Source of the DNA: CBDIHH01 sp965279095
GTDB lineage: Bacteria > Pseudomonadota > Alphaproteobacteria > Caulobacterales > Caulobacteraceae
Assembly (NCBI GenBank): GCA_965279095.1
Contig: CBDIHH010000007.1
Location: forward strand, 1,054,001 to 1,118,000
DNA: 64,000 bases
Direction of reading: 5' to 3'
A program made the position numbers and the translations under genes. The notes below the pieces were generated by a model. That model did no database searches, was not told the origin of the DNA, and saw nothing but the letters and a program-made list of their open reading frames with translations. This document shows positions 44,929 through 53,191 of this stretch, piece by piece (the stretch's first letter is position 1; the number at the start of each line of letters is the position of its first letter).

Positions 44929-45029
44929 GGCGCCGCACGCCCCCTTTCGCGCCTCTCGATTTCGGCTAATCTCCCCGTCCTCCCGGCGCGCCGCGGGGGA
45001 TGGCGAGCGGCCGTAGGACTGGACGACAG

Positions 45030-46148
45030 ATGAAGTTTTCGATCGAGCGGGCCACCTTGCTGAAGGCCCTGGGGCACGTTCAGAGCGTGGTGGAGCGGCG
45101 CAACACCATCCCCATCCTGTCCAATGTCCTGCTGTCGGCGGACCGCAACGGCGTGTCCTTCTCGGCCACCGACCTCGACATGGAGATCGTCGACGAGACA
45201 GACGTCTCGGTGGAGATCCCCGGCCAGATCACGGCCCCCGCCCACACCCTCTACGAGATCGTCCGCAAGCTGCCCGAGGGGGCGGACGTGGAGCTGCGCT
45301 TCTCCGGCGACGACCCGCGGCTGATGGTCTCGGCCGGCCGCTCGCGCTTCAACCTGCCGGTGCTGCCGGCGGGGGATTTCCCCGTGATGTCGTCCGAGGG
45401 CATGGCCTCGCGCATGGTGGTCGACACCGCCGACCTGATCCGCCTGATCGACAAGACCCGCTTCGCCATCTCCACCGAGGAGACGCGCTACTACCTCAAT
45501 GGCCTGTATCTGCACACGGTCACCGACGGCGGCTCGGTGAAGCTGCGCGCCGTGGCCACCGACGGCCACCGCCTGGCCCTGGCCGAGATGCCGGCCCCCG
45601 AGGGCGCCGAGGGCGCCCCCGGCGTGATCATCCCGCGCAAGACCATTCAGGAGGCCCGCCGCCTGCTGGAGGACGCCGGCGAGAACGTCGAGCTGCAGAT
45701 CTCCCCGGCCAAGATCCGCTTCGAGTTCGGCCGCGCCTCCCTGACCTCCAAGGTCATCGACGGCTCCTTCCCGGACTACCTGCGGGTGATCCCCAAGGAC
45801 AACGACCGCATCCTTACCGTCGACAACGGCGTGTTCGCCTCGGCGGTGGACCGGGTGGCCACCATCTCGGCGGAGAAGTCGCGCTCGGTGAAGCTGGCGG
45901 TGGAGCCCGGCCGCATCACCCTGACGGTGCGCAATATGGAGGCCGGCCAGGCCGTCGAGGAGATGGAGGCGGAGTATTCCGGCGAGCCCTTCGAGATCGG
46001 CTTCAACGCCCGCTACCTGCTCGACGTCGCCGGCCAGATCCAGGGCGACGTCGCCGAGTTCCGCTTCGCCGACCCGGCCTCGCCGACCCTGGTGCTCGAT
46101 GCGTCCGACGCCGGCGTGCAGTATGTGCTGATGCCGCTGCGGGTGTAG
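45030..46148 (+). CDS. dnaN: DNA polymerase III beta sliding clamp
   Basis: Processivity clamp of the replicative polymerase; 372 residues with three repeated clamp folds. MKFSIERATLLKALGHVQSV begins the first, then RNTIPILSNVLLSADRNGV, VLPAGDFPVMSSEGMASRMV, ATDGHRLALAEMPAPEGAEG, and the C-terminal ADPASPTLVLDASDAGVQYV followed by LMPLRV, the typical MPxR/MPMR ending. ATG at 45030 starts the fold. Next to dnaA, the common bacterial order. Confidence 0.97.
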   Translation: MKFSIERATLLKALGHVQSVVERRNTIPILSNVLLSADRNGVSFSATDLDMEIVDETDVSVEIPGQITAPAHTLYEIVRKLPEGADVELRFSGDDPRLMVSAGRSRFNLPVLPAGDFPVMSSEGMASRMVVDTADLIRLIDKTRFAISTEETRYYLNGLYLHTVTDGGSVKLRAVATDGHRLALAEMPAPEGAEGAPGVIIPRKTIQEARRLLEDAGENVELQISPAKIRFEFGRASLTSKVIDGSFPDYLRVIPKDNDRILTVDNGVFASAVDRVATISAEKSRSVKLAVEPGRITLTVRNMEAGQAVEEMEAEYSGEPFEIGFNARYLLDVAGQIQGDVAEFRFADPASPTLVLDASDAGVQYVLMPLRV

Positions 46149-46167
46149 GGGGGTATTCTTCCAGGCC

Positions 46168-46200
46168 GCAATCCCCGCGGAAGCGGGGACCCAGGTTTTA
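46168..46200 (+). repeat. Left inverted hairpin arm of the GIY-YIG unit
   Basis: Hairpin CCCCGC-GGAA-GCGGGG (46173-46188) followed by ACCCAGGTTTT. It is repeated in inverted orientation at 46491-46526; about 30 of 34 aligned bases agree. It begins 20 bases after the dnaN stop. Confidence 0.88.
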
Positions 46201-46205
46201 GCAGG

Positions 46206-46490
46206 ATGTTCTCTGTCTACATCATGGCTAGCGGCCGCAATGGAACGCTCTACACGGGCTCCACCGATGACCTCGCCAAGCGCGCCTGGGAGCATCGCGA
46301 GGGGACGCATCCGGGCTTCACCAATCGCTACAGCGTCAAGCTCCTGGTCTGGTACGAGCAGCATCCCACTCGCGAGTCCGCACGCCTTCGCGAGGCCCGC
46401 ATCAAGACCTGGAACCGCCAGTGGAAGCTCGAACTCATCGAGAAGGCCAACCCCGGTTGGCGTGATTTGGCGGAGACCCTGGGCCCCTAG
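46206..46490 (+). CDS. Single-domain GIY-YIG endonuclease-like protein
   Basis: A 94-residue UPF0213/GIY-YIG protein. The strands carrying the motif are VYIMASGRNGTLYTGSTDDL (residues 4-23; VYI for GIY and YTG for YIG), the basic helix KRAWEHREGTHPGFTNRYS follows, and the acidic metal ligand is E63 in RLREARIKTWNRQWKLELI. Such proteins occur in many copies in Caulobacterales with unknown function. It is framed by inverted hairpin repeats six bases before its start and immediately after its stop, and it interrupts the dnaN-recF order. Its G+C is lower than that of its neighbours, consistent with a mobile origin. Confidence 0.9.
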   Translation: MFSVYIMASGRNGTLYTGSTDDLAKRAWEHREGTHPGFTNRYSVKLLVWYEQHPTRESARLREARIKTWNRQWKLELIEKANPGWRDLAETLGP

Positions 46491-46526
46491 CCAAATCCTG
46501 GATCCCCGCTTCCGCGGGGAATGCGG
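46491..46526 (-). repeat. Right inverted hairpin arm of the GIY-YIG unit
   Basis: CCAAATCCTGGAT followed by CCCCGC-TTCC-GCGGGG (46504-46519), the inverse of the left arm at 46168. The ATG that begins the longest recF frame (46521) lies inside this arm. Confidence 0.88.
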
Positions 46527-47681
46527 TATCTAAGCGTCTTGACCACCTCCCTCATCACCGCCCTCATCCTCACCGACTTCCGCAGCTACGACCGCGCGGC
46601 GCTGAACGCGGCTGGCCGCAGCGTCTACCTCCACGGGCCCAACGGCGCGGGCAAGACCAACCTGCTGGAGGCCGTCTCCCTGCTCAGCCCCGGGCGGGGC
46701 CTGCGGGGCTCGCCCCTGGCCGAGGTCGGGCGGCGTGAGGCTGGGGCGGCCCAGGGGCGGCCGTGGGCCGTGGCGGCGGTGGTCGAGGCCAGCGAAGGCG
46801 AGGCCCGGATCGGCACCGGCTCGGAGGCACCGGGATCGGCCCGCCGGCTGGTGCGGATCGACGGCGAGCCGGCGCCGCCCGGGCGGCTGACCGAGCATGT
46901 CCGGCCCATGTGGCTGACCCCCGCCCAGGACCGCCTGTTCCTGGAGGGCGCGAGCGACCGGCGGCGGTTTTTCGACCGTCTCGTCTATGCCGACGCCCCC
47001 GCCCATGCGGGCGCCGTCTCGGCCTATGAGAAGGCCCTGCGCGAGCGGATGCGGCTGCTGACCGATGGTCCCGCCGACCCCGACTGGCTGACCGCGCTGG
47101 AGGCGCAGATGGCCGCCGCGGGGGCGGCCATGGCCGGCGCCCGCGCCGCCACACTCACCGCCCTGCAGGCGGAGATCGATGCGCGCGTCGATCGACCCTT
47201 CCCCCAGGCCGGCCTGGGCCTGTCAGGCGACTGGGAGCGGCTGGCCCTGGAGGGCGCCCCAGCGGCGGACATCGAGGCGCGGCTGGCCTCGGCCCTGGCC
47301 GCCGCCAGGCCCCGCGACGCGGCCGCCGGCCGCGGGCTGACGGGTCCGCACCGGGGCGACCTGCAAGTGATCCACCGCCAGAACGGCCGCCCGGCGGCCG
47401 AGGGGTCCACCGGCGAGCAGAAGGCCTTGATCCTCAACCTGATCCTGGCCCAGGCCGCGCGACTTTCGCGTGCTAAATCCCATCCGAATCCTATATTGTT
47501 GCTGGATGAAGTCGCAGCGCATCTGGACCCGCACCGACGGGCGGCGCTTTTCGACGAAATCACGGCGCTCGGCCTGCAGGCCTTCCTCACCGGCACGGAC
47601 GAGAGCCTGTTTGCTAGCCTGAAGGGGCGAGCCTTGGGCGTGTTCGTCCAGGGCGGCCGGCTCCACCCCACGGACGAATAG
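46521..47681 (+). CDS. recF: DNA replication and repair protein RecF
   Basis: SMC-like ATPase that loads RecA at gaps. The 386-residue frame has Walker A in YLHGPNGAGKTNLLEAVSLL (about residues 36-55), WLTPAQDRLFLEGASDRRRF (the LxPxD...R region), the signature loop STGEQKALILNLILAQA, and Walker B LLLDEVAAHLDPHRRAALF. Start uncertain: ATG at 46521 falls inside the right hairpin arm of the upstream GIY-YIG unit, whereas TTG at 46539 gives MTTSLITALILTDFRSYDRA, closer to other RecF N-termini. Core motifs are intact, so the insertion has not destroyed the gene. Confidence 0.94.
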   Translation: MRYLSVLTTSLITALILTDFRSYDRAALNAAGRSVYLHGPNGAGKTNLLEAVSLLSPGRGLRGSPLAEVGRREAGAAQGRPWAVAAVVEASEGEARIGTGSEAPGSARRLVRIDGEPAPPGRLTEHVRPMWLTPAQDRLFLEGASDRRRFFDRLVYADAPAHAGAVSAYEKALRERMRLLTDGPADPDWLTALEAQMAAAGAAMAGARAATLTALQAEIDARVDRPFPQAGLGLSGDWERLALEGAPAADIEARLASALAAARPRDAAAGRGLTGPHRGDLQVIHRQNGRPAAEGSTGEQKALILNLILAQAARLSRAKSHPNPILLLDEVAAHLDPHRRAALFDEITALGLQAFLTGTDESLFASLKGRALGVFVQGGRLHPTDE

Positions 47682-47686
47682 ATTCT

Positions 47687-50119
47687 ATGGCGGAAGACGA
47701 CACCAACGAGACGGCCGCGGCGGCCCAGGAAGAATACGGCGCCGAGTCCATCAAGGTCCTCAAAGGACTGGACGCGGTGCGAAAGCGCCCCGGCATGTAT
47801 ATCGGCGACACCGACGACGGCTCGGGCCTGCACCATATGGTCTATGAGGTGGTGGACAACGCCATCGACGAGGCCCTGGCCGGTCACGCCTCGGCGGTGG
47901 AGGTGATCCTCAACGCCGACGGCTCGGTCACCGTCACCGACGACGGACGGGGGATTCCCACCGACATCCACGAGGGCGAGGGGGTCTCGGCGGCCGAGGT
48001 CATCATGACCCAGCTGCACGCCGGGGGTAAGTTCGACCAGAACTCTTACAAGGTGTCCGGTGGGCTCCATGGGGTGGGCGTCTCGGTGGTCAACGCCCTG
48101 TCCGACTGGCTGAAGCTGGTCATCTACCGGGGCGGCAAGAAGCACGAGATGTCGTTCGCCCGCGGCGACGCGGTCACCGCCCTGGAGATCACCGGCGACG
48201 CGCCCCTGCGTGTCGGCGGCCAGTTCCTGTCGGGCACCCAGGTGACCTTCATGCCGTCGCTGGAAACGTTTTCGCAGATCGAGTTCGATCGCAAGACCCT
48301 CGAGCACCGCCTGCGCGAGCTGGCCTTCCTCAACTCGGGCGTGGTGATCCGCTTCAAGGACCTGCGCGGGGCCGAGCCCTTCGAGGAGATCATGGCCTAT
48401 GAGGGCGGGGTCGAGGCCTTCGTCGAGCACCTGGACAAGGCCAAGACGGCGCTCATCAAGGCGCCCATCGTCGTTAGGGGAAAACGCGACAAGGTCGAGA
48501 TCGAATTGGCCCTGTGGTGGAACGACAGCTACCACGAGACCATGCTGTGCTTCACCAACAACATCCCCCAGCGGGATGGGGGCACCCACCTGGCCGCCTT
48601 CCGGGGCGCCCTGACCCGGGTGATGACCAGCTATATGGACACCTCCGGCGCCGCCAAGCGCGAGAAGGTCGGCGTATCGGGCGAGGACGCCCGCGAGGGC
48701 CTCACCTGCGTGCTGTCGGTCAAGGTGCCCGACCCCAAATTTTCCTCCCAAACAAAGGACAAGCTGGTCTCGTCCGAGGTCCGTCCCGCGGTCGAGGGCC
48801 TGGTGGGCGAGGGCCTGGCCATGTGGTTCGAGGAGCACCCGCAGGAAGCCCGCGCGGTGGTGCAGAAGATCTGCGAGGCCGCCGCCGCCCGCGAGGCCGC
48901 CCGCAAGGCCAGGGAGCTGACCCGGCGCAAGAGCGCCCTGGATATCTCGTCCCTGCCCGGTAAGCTCGCCGACTGCCAGGAGAAGGACCCCGCCAAGTCC
49001 GAGATCTTCATCGTCGAGGGCGACTCAGCCGGCGGCTCGGCCAAGCAGGCCCGCAACCGGGAGAACCAGGCGGTCCTGCCTCTGCGCGGCAAGATCCTAA
49101 ACGTCGAGCGGGCCCGGTTCGACAAGATGCTGGGGTCTGACCAGGTCGGCACCCTGATCACGGCGCTGGGCGCCGGGATCGGGCGGGACGACTTCGACAT
49201 CAACAAGATCCGCTACCACAAGATCGTCATCATGACGGACGCCGACGTGGACGGCGCCCACATCCGCACCCTCTTGCTGACCTTCTTCTATCGGCAGATG
49301 CCCGAGGTGATTGAGCGCGGCTATCTCTACATCGCCCAGCCGCCCCTCTACAAAGCCGCCAAGGGCCGCTCGTCCCGCTATCTCAAGGACGATTCCGAAT
49401 ACGAATCCTTCCTGTTCGACGAGGGCGTCGACGGCGCCATCCTGGAGCTGTCCACGGGCGAGCAGCTGTCCGGCCAGGACCTGCGCGCCCTGGTGGTGGC
49501 CTCGCGCTCGGCCCAGGGCAATATCGACCGGCTGTCCTCGCGGGCGCCCGCCTTCGCCATCGAGCAGGCGGCCATGGCCGGGCTGCTCGACGAGGCCGGC
49601 GGCGACCCGGCCATGGCCGCCGGACGGCTGGACCTCTACGCCGACGAGGGCGAGGGCCGCTGGCTGGGCGAACGCGGCGAGGTGGGCGGCTATGTTTTCT
49701 CGCGCATCAAGCGGGGCGTCTCCGAGCGCATCGTGCTCGACGACACCCTGCTGCACGCCCTGGACGCCCGCCGCCTGGCCGAGCGCGCCCCGGCCCTGGC
49801 GGAGACCTTCGCCGGTCCCGCCATCTTCCGGCGCAAGGACAAGACCACCACCGTGCGCGGCCCCCTCGACCTGGTCGCGGCCATCCTCGACGCCGGCCGC
49901 AAGGGCCTGACCATCCAGCGCTACAAGGGGCTGGGCGAGATGAATCCCGAGCAGCTGTGGGAGACCACCCTGGACGTGGAGGCGCGCACCCTGTTGCAGG
50001 TGCGGGTCAACCACGCCGACGACGCCTCGGACATGTTCTCGCGGCTGATGGGCGATCTGGTCGAGCCGCGCCGCGAGTTCATCCAGGAGAACGCCCTGGA
50101 CGCCGAGGTCGACGTCTAG
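47687..50119 (+). CDS. gyrB: DNA gyrase subunit B
   Basis: ATPase subunit of gyrase; 810 residues, usual alphaproteobacterial length. GHKL ATPase motifs: VVDNAIDEALAGHA, VTVTDDGRGIPTDIHEGEG, LHAGGKFDQNSYKVSGGLHG and VGVSVVNALSDWL. TOPRIM motifs: EIFIVEGDSAGGSAKQARNR and IMTDADVDGAHIRTLLLTFF; C-terminal QRYKGLGEMNPEQLWETTLD. A moderate insert between TOPRIM and tail (about 580-700) is normal for GyrB. Follows recF by five bases. Confidence 0.98.
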   Translation: MAEDDTNETAAAAQEEYGAESIKVLKGLDAVRKRPGMYIGDTDDGSGLHHMVYEVVDNAIDEALAGHASAVEVILNADGSVTVTDDGRGIPTDIHEGEGVSAAEVIMTQLHAGGKFDQNSYKVSGGLHGVGVSVVNALSDWLKLVIYRGGKKHEMSFARGDAVTALEITGDAPLRVGGQFLSGTQVTFMPSLETFSQIEFDRKTLEHRLRELAFLNSGVVIRFKDLRGAEPFEEIMAYEGGVEAFVEHLDKAKTALIKAPIVVRGKRDKVEIELALWWNDSYHETMLCFTNNIPQRDGGTHLAAFRGALTRVMTSYMDTSGAAKREKVGVSGEDAREGLTCVLSVKVPDPKFSSQTKDKLVSSEVRPAVEGLVGEGLAMWFEEHPQEARAVVQKICEAAAAREAARKARELTRRKSALDISSLPGKLADCQEKDPAKSEIFIVEGDSAGGSAKQARNRENQAVLPLRGKILNVERARFDKMLGSDQVGTLITALGAGIGRDDFDINKIRYHKIVIMTDADVDGAHIRTLLLTFFYRQMPEVIERGYLYIAQPPLYKAAKGRSSRYLKDDSEYESFLFDEGVDGAILELSTGEQLSGQDLRALVVASRSAQGNIDRLSSRAPAFAIEQAAMAGLLDEAGGDPAMAAGRLDLYADEGEGRWLGERGEVGGYVFSRIKRGVSERIVLDDTLLHALDARRLAERAPALAETFAGPAIFRRKDKTTTVRGPLDLVAAILDAGRKGLTIQRYKGLGEMNPEQLWETTLDVEARTLLQVRVNHADDASDMFSRLMGDLVEPRREFIQENALDAEVDV

Positions 50120-50120
50120 G

Positions 50121-50405
50121 GTGGCCCCGTCTTCGCAAAAGGGCCCGTCTCTTCCCGACCCCGCGTTTCAGAAGGTCGCCCGCGGCGCCGCCGGGGCGGC
50201 CCTCGGCGCGGTGCTGGCCGGCCTGCCGGTCGTGTGGGGCCAGGTGGGCGTCCCCTTCCTGCTCAGCCTCGGCCTGGCCATCTTCTGGACCGTACTGGTG
50301 GCGGTGGCCCTGAAGCAGTACGGCGCCCGAGCCCGTATCCTGCTGATGGCCGCGCCCATGGCCTGGCTGTGGCCGGCGGTGGCCAGCTGGCTGATCTGGG
50401 GCTAG
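50121..50405 (+). CDS. Small multi-pass membrane protein, unknown
   Basis: A 94-residue hydrophobic protein starting with GTG at 50121, one base after the gyrB stop, so it is in the gyrB transcript. Three predicted membrane helices: AGAALGAVLAGLPVVWGQVG, FLLSLGLAIFWTVLVAVALK and ILLMAAPMAWLWPAVASWLI, with a short polar N-terminus. No family recognised. Confidence 0.65.
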   Translation: MAPSSQKGPSLPDPAFQKVARGAAGAALGAVLAGLPVVWGQVGVPFLLSLGLAIFWTVLVAVALKQYGARARILLMAAPMAWLWPAVASWLIWG

Positions 50406-50409
50406 GGCG

Positions 50410-51012
50410 GTGAGCGGTGCGCCCTCGAAGAAGCGCCTGCCCCTGCGCTGGCTGACCCTGGCCGAGATCGTCGGGGTGGTGGCGGTGGTGGTCGCCTGCC
50501 TCGGCTATTGGGACAACCACCGCGAACGCATCCAGCAGGACCGCGAGCGGGCCGCCGAGGCCAGCCAGCAGGCCGCCCAGGCCCGGCGCAGCGCCCTGAA
50601 ACAGACCTTCATCATGACCGGCGCCCGCGAGGACGACGGCCGCACCGTGCGTCTGGCCACAGTCAATCCCGGTCAGGTGATCCAGACACAGACGGTGTGG
50701 TTCCCGTCGGCGATCCGCGGCGACAGCGCCCAGACCACCGGCAACCCCCGGATCGAGGCGGGCTGGATCGAGGACGGCCTGCGCAAGGCCGCCGGCAAGG
50801 CCCGCACCGGCCGCGTGCCAGTGGCGATCCTCACGGTGTTCATCGAGGACGGCCAGACCCGCACCGACCGCGCCGTCTACCAGCTTGGCTACAGCCTGCA
50901 CCCGCGCCGCTTCCGCAGCGACGCGGTGGAGCTGGAGGGGCTGTCCCTGGCCCGGCGAAACGTGTCCGGCGACCTGCAGGCGGCGGCGGGGAGCCTCTGG
51001 GCCGCGCGGTGA
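50410..51012 (+). CDS. Single-pass membrane protein, unknown
   Basis: A 200-residue protein starting with GTG at 50410, four bases after the previous gene. One N-terminal helix (TLAEIVGVVAVVVACLGYW, about 16-34), then a coiled-coil-like segment HRERIQQDRERAAEASQQAA, and a C-terminal mostly beta domain (REDDGRTVRLATVNPGQVIQ, VPVAILTVFIEDGQTRTDRA, VYQLGYSLHPRRFRSDAVEL). The topology suggests a periplasmic or cytoplasmic-face domain tethered to the membrane. No family recognised. Confidence 0.65.
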   Translation: MSGAPSKKRLPLRWLTLAEIVGVVAVVVACLGYWDNHRERIQQDRERAAEASQQAAQARRSALKQTFIMTGAREDDGRTVRLATVNPGQVIQTQTVWFPSAIRGDSAQTTGNPRIEAGWIEDGLRKAAGKARTGRVPVAILTVFIEDGQTRTDRAVYQLGYSLHPRRFRSDAVELEGLSLARRNVSGDLQAAAGSLWAAR

Positions 51013-51084
51013 CCGCAGCTTTCGGCCTTGTCGGCCAGTTGTTATGAGTGTGTCGAGTCTAGGCTGATCGACTCGAAAGACCCG

Positions 51085-51170
51085 CACCCCCGGCGGAAGC
51101 CGGGGCCCAGATCCTATGGCGAGGCGTCCGTGATTTAGGATCTGGATCCCGGCGTTCGCCGGGAAGATCG
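51085..51170. repeat. REPIN-like pair of inverted hairpin repeats
   Basis: Left stem CCCCGGC/GCCGGGG with loop GGAA (51088-51105) followed by CCCAGATCCTA; right unit inverted, GATCTGGAT then CCCGGC/GCCGGG with loop GTTC (51148-51163). Same design and nearly the same sequence as 10785-10871. Lies between two convergent genes. Confidence 0.85.
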
Positions 51171-51252
51171 ATTGGGGTTAGGGGAATGCCCCCCGACTCA
51201 ACCTGCTCCAAAGACCGGCGCGACCGCCTACCCCACAAGAGCTGGGGGGCCA

Positions 51253-53097
51253 TCAGTTCTCCCGCACAACCTTCAGCACCGCCGCTCCATAGCGATCCAG
51301 CTTGGCCTGGCCGACGCCGTTGGCCATGGCCAGATCCGACAGGCCGCGGGGGCGCAGCAGGGCGATGTCCATCAGGGTGCGGTCGTTGAAGATCACATAG
51401 GGCGGCACCGCCTGCTCGGCCGCCTGCTCCCGCCGCCAGGCGCGCAGGGCCTCGAACAGGGGTCGCTGGGCCTCGCCGATGGCGGCGGCCGCCTCGCGGG
51501 TGCGTTTGCGGGGCCGGCCGGAGCGGGTCGAGTCGTCGTGCGCCTCGGGTTGCCGCGCCAGCATCACCCGCTGCTCGCCGCGGTAGACCGCCTTGACGCC
51601 CGCGGCGTCGCCGAGGCCGACCAGGGGTCTGCCATCGTTCGGATCCTCCCGCAGAAGCCCCTCGAACAGCAGCTGGTCGATCAGCTCGCGCCAGCCGGCG
51701 GGGCTGAACTCCTTGCCGATGCCGAAGGTGCTCATGGCCGTCTCCGACGGCTGCGGATCCTTGGTCTTGCCGAGCAGGTGATCGACGATGCGCACCCGGC
51801 CGAAGCGGCCCCCCATGCGGTGCACGGCGGCCAGGGCCTTCTGCGCGGCGACGGTGGCGTCCACCGCCTCGGGCGGGTCCAGGCACAGGTCGCAGACCCC
51901 GCAGGGCTCCACGTCGGTCTCGCCGAAGTAGCGGCGCACCGCGGCGGGGCGGCAGCCGGCGCCGCCGAGCATGGAATAGAACTGGCGCGCCTTGCGCACC
52001 TGCACCTGCTTGACCTCGTCGGAGACCTCGCGCTGGTCGATGCGGCGCAGGGCCCAGGCGATGTCCGACGCGCCGTAGAGGGTGATCCCCTCGGCCGGCT
52101 CGCCGTCGCGGCCCGCCCGGCCGACCTCTTGCCAGTAGGCCTCGATGGAGGCCGGGGGGTCGGCGTGGATGACATAGCGGACGTCCGGCTTGTCCACGCC
52201 CATGCCAAAGGCGATCGTGGCCACCATGACCGCCTCCTCGGCGGCCAGGAAATGGGTCAGCCGCTGCTCGCGCAGGCCCTTGTCGAGGCCGGCGTGGTAG
52301 GCCAGCGCCGGCACCCCCTCGGCGACCAGCTGCTCGGCCAGCTTGTCGCAGCCGTCCCGGGAGCCGGCGTAAACCACCCCGGAGCGCCCCCGCCGGGCCT
52401 TGACCAGCTCCACCACCCGGCCGTGCCCTCGGCCGCCGGTCTTGCGCTCGGCCTTCAGCTGCAGCTCCGGGCGCGCGAACGAGGCGACGAACTCGCGGGC
52501 GTCGTTCAGCCTCAGCTCGGTGCGGATGTCCTGCCGGGTCCGGGCGTCGGCGGTGGCGGTCACCGCCAGGCGCGGGGCCGAGGGGAAGACGTCGGCCAGC
52601 CGACCCAGGGTGCGGTATTCGGGGCGGAAGTCATGGCCCCACTGGCTGACGCAGTGGGCCTCGTCGATGGCCACCAGGGCGATCTTGTGGCGCGACAGCC
52701 GCTCCAGCATGCCCCCCTGCATGAGCCCCTCGGGCGACAGGTAGAGCAGGTCCAGCTGACCCGCGTCGAGCCGCCGCCAGACGTCGGAACGCTCGTCCAG
52801 CGAGATGTTCGAATCCAGTCGCGCCGCCGACACCCCCGACTGCTGCAGCGCCGCCACCTGGTCGGTCATCAGGGCGATCAGGGGCGAGACCACCAGGGTC
52901 AGGCCCTCGAGCATCAGGGCGGGGATCTGGTAGCAGACGCTCTTGCCGCCGCCGGTGGGCAGCACGGCCATGGCGCTGCGCCCGGCCAGCACCTCGGCGA
53001 TGACGTCCGCCTGCAGGCCGCGGAAATCGGCATGGCCGAACACCCGGTGCAGCAGGGCCCGGGCCTCGGCCAGGGGGGGGAACGATTCGTGGATCAC
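51253..53097 (-). CDS. recQ: ATP-dependent DNA helicase RecQ
   Basis: 3'-5' helicase of recombination repair; 614 residues. Motif I MAVLPTGGGKSVCYQIPALM, Ia VVSPLIALMTDQV, motif II IDEAHCVSQWGHDFRPEYRT, motif III LAVTATADARTRQDI, motif V AFGMGVDKPDVRYVIHADPP and motif VI YWQEVGRAGRDGEPAEGITL. The RQC zinc site is CGVCDLCLDPP with an upstream Cys (AGCRP), and the C-terminal HRDC domain ends LDRYGAAVLKVVREN. All RecQ domains are intact. Confidence 0.96.
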   Translation of the reverse strand: MIHESFPPLAEARALLHRVFGHADFRGLQADVIAEVLAGRSAMAVLPTGGGKSVCYQIPALMLEGLTLVVSPLIALMTDQVAALQQSGVSAARLDSNISLDERSDVWRRLDAGQLDLLYLSPEGLMQGGMLERLSRHKIALVAIDEAHCVSQWGHDFRPEYRTLGRLADVFPSAPRLAVTATADARTRQDIRTELRLNDAREFVASFARPELQLKAERKTGGRGHGRVVELVKARRGRSGVVYAGSRDGCDKLAEQLVAEGVPALAYHAGLDKGLREQRLTHFLAAEEAVMVATIAFGMGVDKPDVRYVIHADPPASIEAYWQEVGRAGRDGEPAEGITLYGASDIAWALRRIDQREVSDEVKQVQVRKARQFYSMLGGAGCRPAAVRRYFGETDVEPCGVCDLCLDPPEAVDATVAAQKALAAVHRMGGRFGRVRIVDHLLGKTKDPQPSETAMSTFGIGKEFSPAGWRELIDQLLFEGLLREDPNDGRPLVGLGDAAGVKAVYRGEQRVMLARQPEAHDDSTRSGRPRKRTREAAAAIGEAQRPLFEALRAWRREQAAEQAVPPYVIFNDRTLMDIALLRPRGLSDLAMANGVGQAKLDRYGAAVLKVVREN

Positions 53098-53191
53098 ACC
53101 CCAGATATGCGCGACTGGCGCGGCCGAGGCGAGGGCTTAACCCGCCGCCGCGACGCTTCTCATCGCCGCGCCCCCGTGCGACCACTGGCCG

